Positions 5,258-6,060 of a stretch of 6,060 nt of DNA are shown one piece after another. Position 1 is the first letter of the stretch, and every line of letters starts with the position of its first letter. This stretch comes from JBBKWX01 sp037969175 (GTDB lineage Bacteria; Bacteroidota; Bacteroidia; AKYH767-A; JBBKVM01), in NCBI GenBank assembly GCA_037969175.1, contig JBBKWX010000060.1, forward strand, positions 1-6,060, given 5' to 3'. Below the pieces are notes generated by a model. The model worked only from the letters and a program-made list of their open reading frames with translations. It made no database searches and had not been told where the DNA came from. The translations under genes and the position numbers were made by a program.

Positions 5258-6060
5258 ATGAAGAAGATCGTTATTGCTGCTATCTTGGTCCTTATCACCG
5301 GAGTTTTGTGGTATATTTTCATTGAACCGAAAAGCAAAAAAGAGTCTCTTGTTTTAACGGAACTGAGCTTCCCAAAGCATATAACCTTCAACGAACATAT
5401 AGCAAGTGTCATTCACTTAAATTGTACTCCTTGTCACCGACCCGGAGAATCTGGACCCTTTCCTTTGATCACGTATAAAGATATTATCCGGAAAGCTAAA
5501 ACGATAGTTAGAGCTACACAAGATGGAATAATGCCTCCCTGGCCGGCTGATACTTCTTACAGCAGATTTCTAGGCGAGCGATTTCTTACCGTTTATGAAA
5601 AGGAATTGATCAAACGCTGGGTGCAATCCGGAACTCCGGAGGGTGCAGATTCATTGAGACCGGATGAACCTGTTTTTCCGAGCGGATCAGAATTTGGAAC
5701 ACCGGACCTTGTTATAAAGATGCCTCATAAGTTCAAGATCCGTGGCAATAACAGTGATCATTTCATTGTCATGAAATTACCCTATGAAATTCCAAGTGAT
5801 ACGTTTGTCAGGGCGATAGAATTTGTTCCGGGAAACAGAAAATTGCTTCATCATATGAATGCACATTTGATCTCATTTGACCCGGGTAAAAAGAAGAATG
5901 TTTTTGATGGAGATATGTCTGCTGATGAAAATGAATTTGATCCGGCGGAGATCCATAAAAAGCTGGGTTTGTTGCATGATGATGGAACATATCCGACAAT
6001 GACCCCATCTGTGAGTAATTACCTGCCCGGGGTTCAGCCGGTGTTGTATCCCGCCGGAAT
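5258..6060 (+). CDS. Membrane-anchored cytochrome c / copper type II monooxygenase-like protein (partial, 3' end outside window)
   Basis: The frame stays open from the ATG at 5258 to the window end (267 codons plus two bases), so the C-terminus is missing. Residues 4-22 are a hydrophobic anchor with no lipobox cysteine. A haem c site, Cys-Thr-Pro-Cys-His, lies at residues 56-60, followed by Arg-Pro-Gly-Glu. Then comes Gly-Ile-Met-Pro-Pro-Trp-Pro, where M92 is a plausible axial haem ligand. After a linker from about residue 126, a beta-rich domain starts: Glu-Phe-Val-Pro-Gly-Asn-Arg-Lys (188-195), then Leu-Leu-His-His-Met-Asn-Ala-His (196-203). The His-His pair (198-199) sits where PHM/DBH-type enzymes place CuH ligands. 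Tyr-Leu-Pro-Gly and Tyr-Pro-Ala-Gly near the end also fit this bacterial family. The CuM-site ligands would lie beyond the window, so catalytic competence cannot be judged. Inferred role: an extracytoplasmic haem/copper redox protein working with the redoxin 4 nt upstream. There is no Shine-Dalgarno before its ATG. Confidence 0.85.
   Translation, partial: MKKIVIAAILVLITGVLWYIFIEPKSKKESLVLTELSFPKHITFNEHIASVIHLNCTPCHRPGESGPFPLITYKDIIRKAKTIVRATQDGIMPPWPADTSYSRFLGERFLTVYEKELIKRWVQSGTPEGADSLRPDEPVFPSGSEFGTPDLVIKMPHKFKIRGNNSDHFIVMKLPYEIPSDTFVRAIEFVPGNRKLLHHMNAHLISFDPGKKKNVFDGDMSADENEFDPAEIHKKLGLLHDDGTYPTMTPSVSNYLPGVQPVLYPAG

Noticed and set aside
5170..5412. Minus-strand open frame of 80 codons over the redoxin and copper-protein junction.
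   Set aside because: It is antisense to two genes with recognisable motifs, and has no recognisable domain of its own.
5808..6008. Minus-strand open frame of 66 codons rich in His and Gln.
   Set aside because: It is antisense to the copper-binding domain; the His and Gln richness is the complement of the Met/Asp/Leu codons there.
1..6060. CRISPR array, insertion sequence, tRNA or rRNA gene.
   Set aside because: No regularly spaced DNA repeats, no terminal inverted repeats or transposase-like frame, and no RNA-gene-like structure was seen; coding regions fill nearly all of the window.

Overview
The window looks like a chromosomal segment from a member of the Bacteroidota. It is AT-rich. Its start codons lie in A/T-rich leaders, mostly without Shine-Dalgarno sequences, and one gene has a Bacteroidota-type TAnnTTTG -7 box. 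The protein families fit too: an outer-membrane barrel joined to OmpA, and a redoxin next to a cytochrome c/copper-monooxygenase-like protein. No lower rank can be assigned from the sequence alone. All genes are on the + strand, there is almost no intergenic space, and I see no mobile element, tRNA, rRNA or CRISPR array.

The left part (101-4596) reads as one three-gene envelope operon. Gene 1 is a secreted protein with a beta-rich N-terminus, a helical middle and a short barrel-like C-terminus. Gene 2 is a 919-residue protein with an N-terminal outer-membrane barrel, a long periplasmic region of repeated [R/K/G]-D-[S/T] motifs and coiled coils, and a C-terminal OmpA peptidoglycan-binding domain. 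Gene 3 is a small inner-membrane-anchored protein with a Cache/PAS-like extracytoplasmic domain and no output domain. The gaps between them are 7 nt. A strong intrinsic terminator (4611-4644) closes the unit. Together the three proteins could connect outer membrane, peptidoglycan and inner membrane, but that is inference.

The right part (from 4666) starts a second unit. A candidate promoter overlaps the 3' arm of the terminator and would start transcription almost at the GTG codon of gene 4, an exported thioredoxin-fold redoxin with a CxxC site and an extra C-terminal Gly-Cys motif. Four bases later comes gene 5, cut off by the window end. It is membrane-anchored, with a CxxCH haem site, a Met-Pro-Pro-Trp motif and the start of a copper type II monooxygenase-like domain with a His-His-Met motif. 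The pair is most likely an extracytoplasmic redox system whose substrate is unknown. This is the most interesting part of the window.
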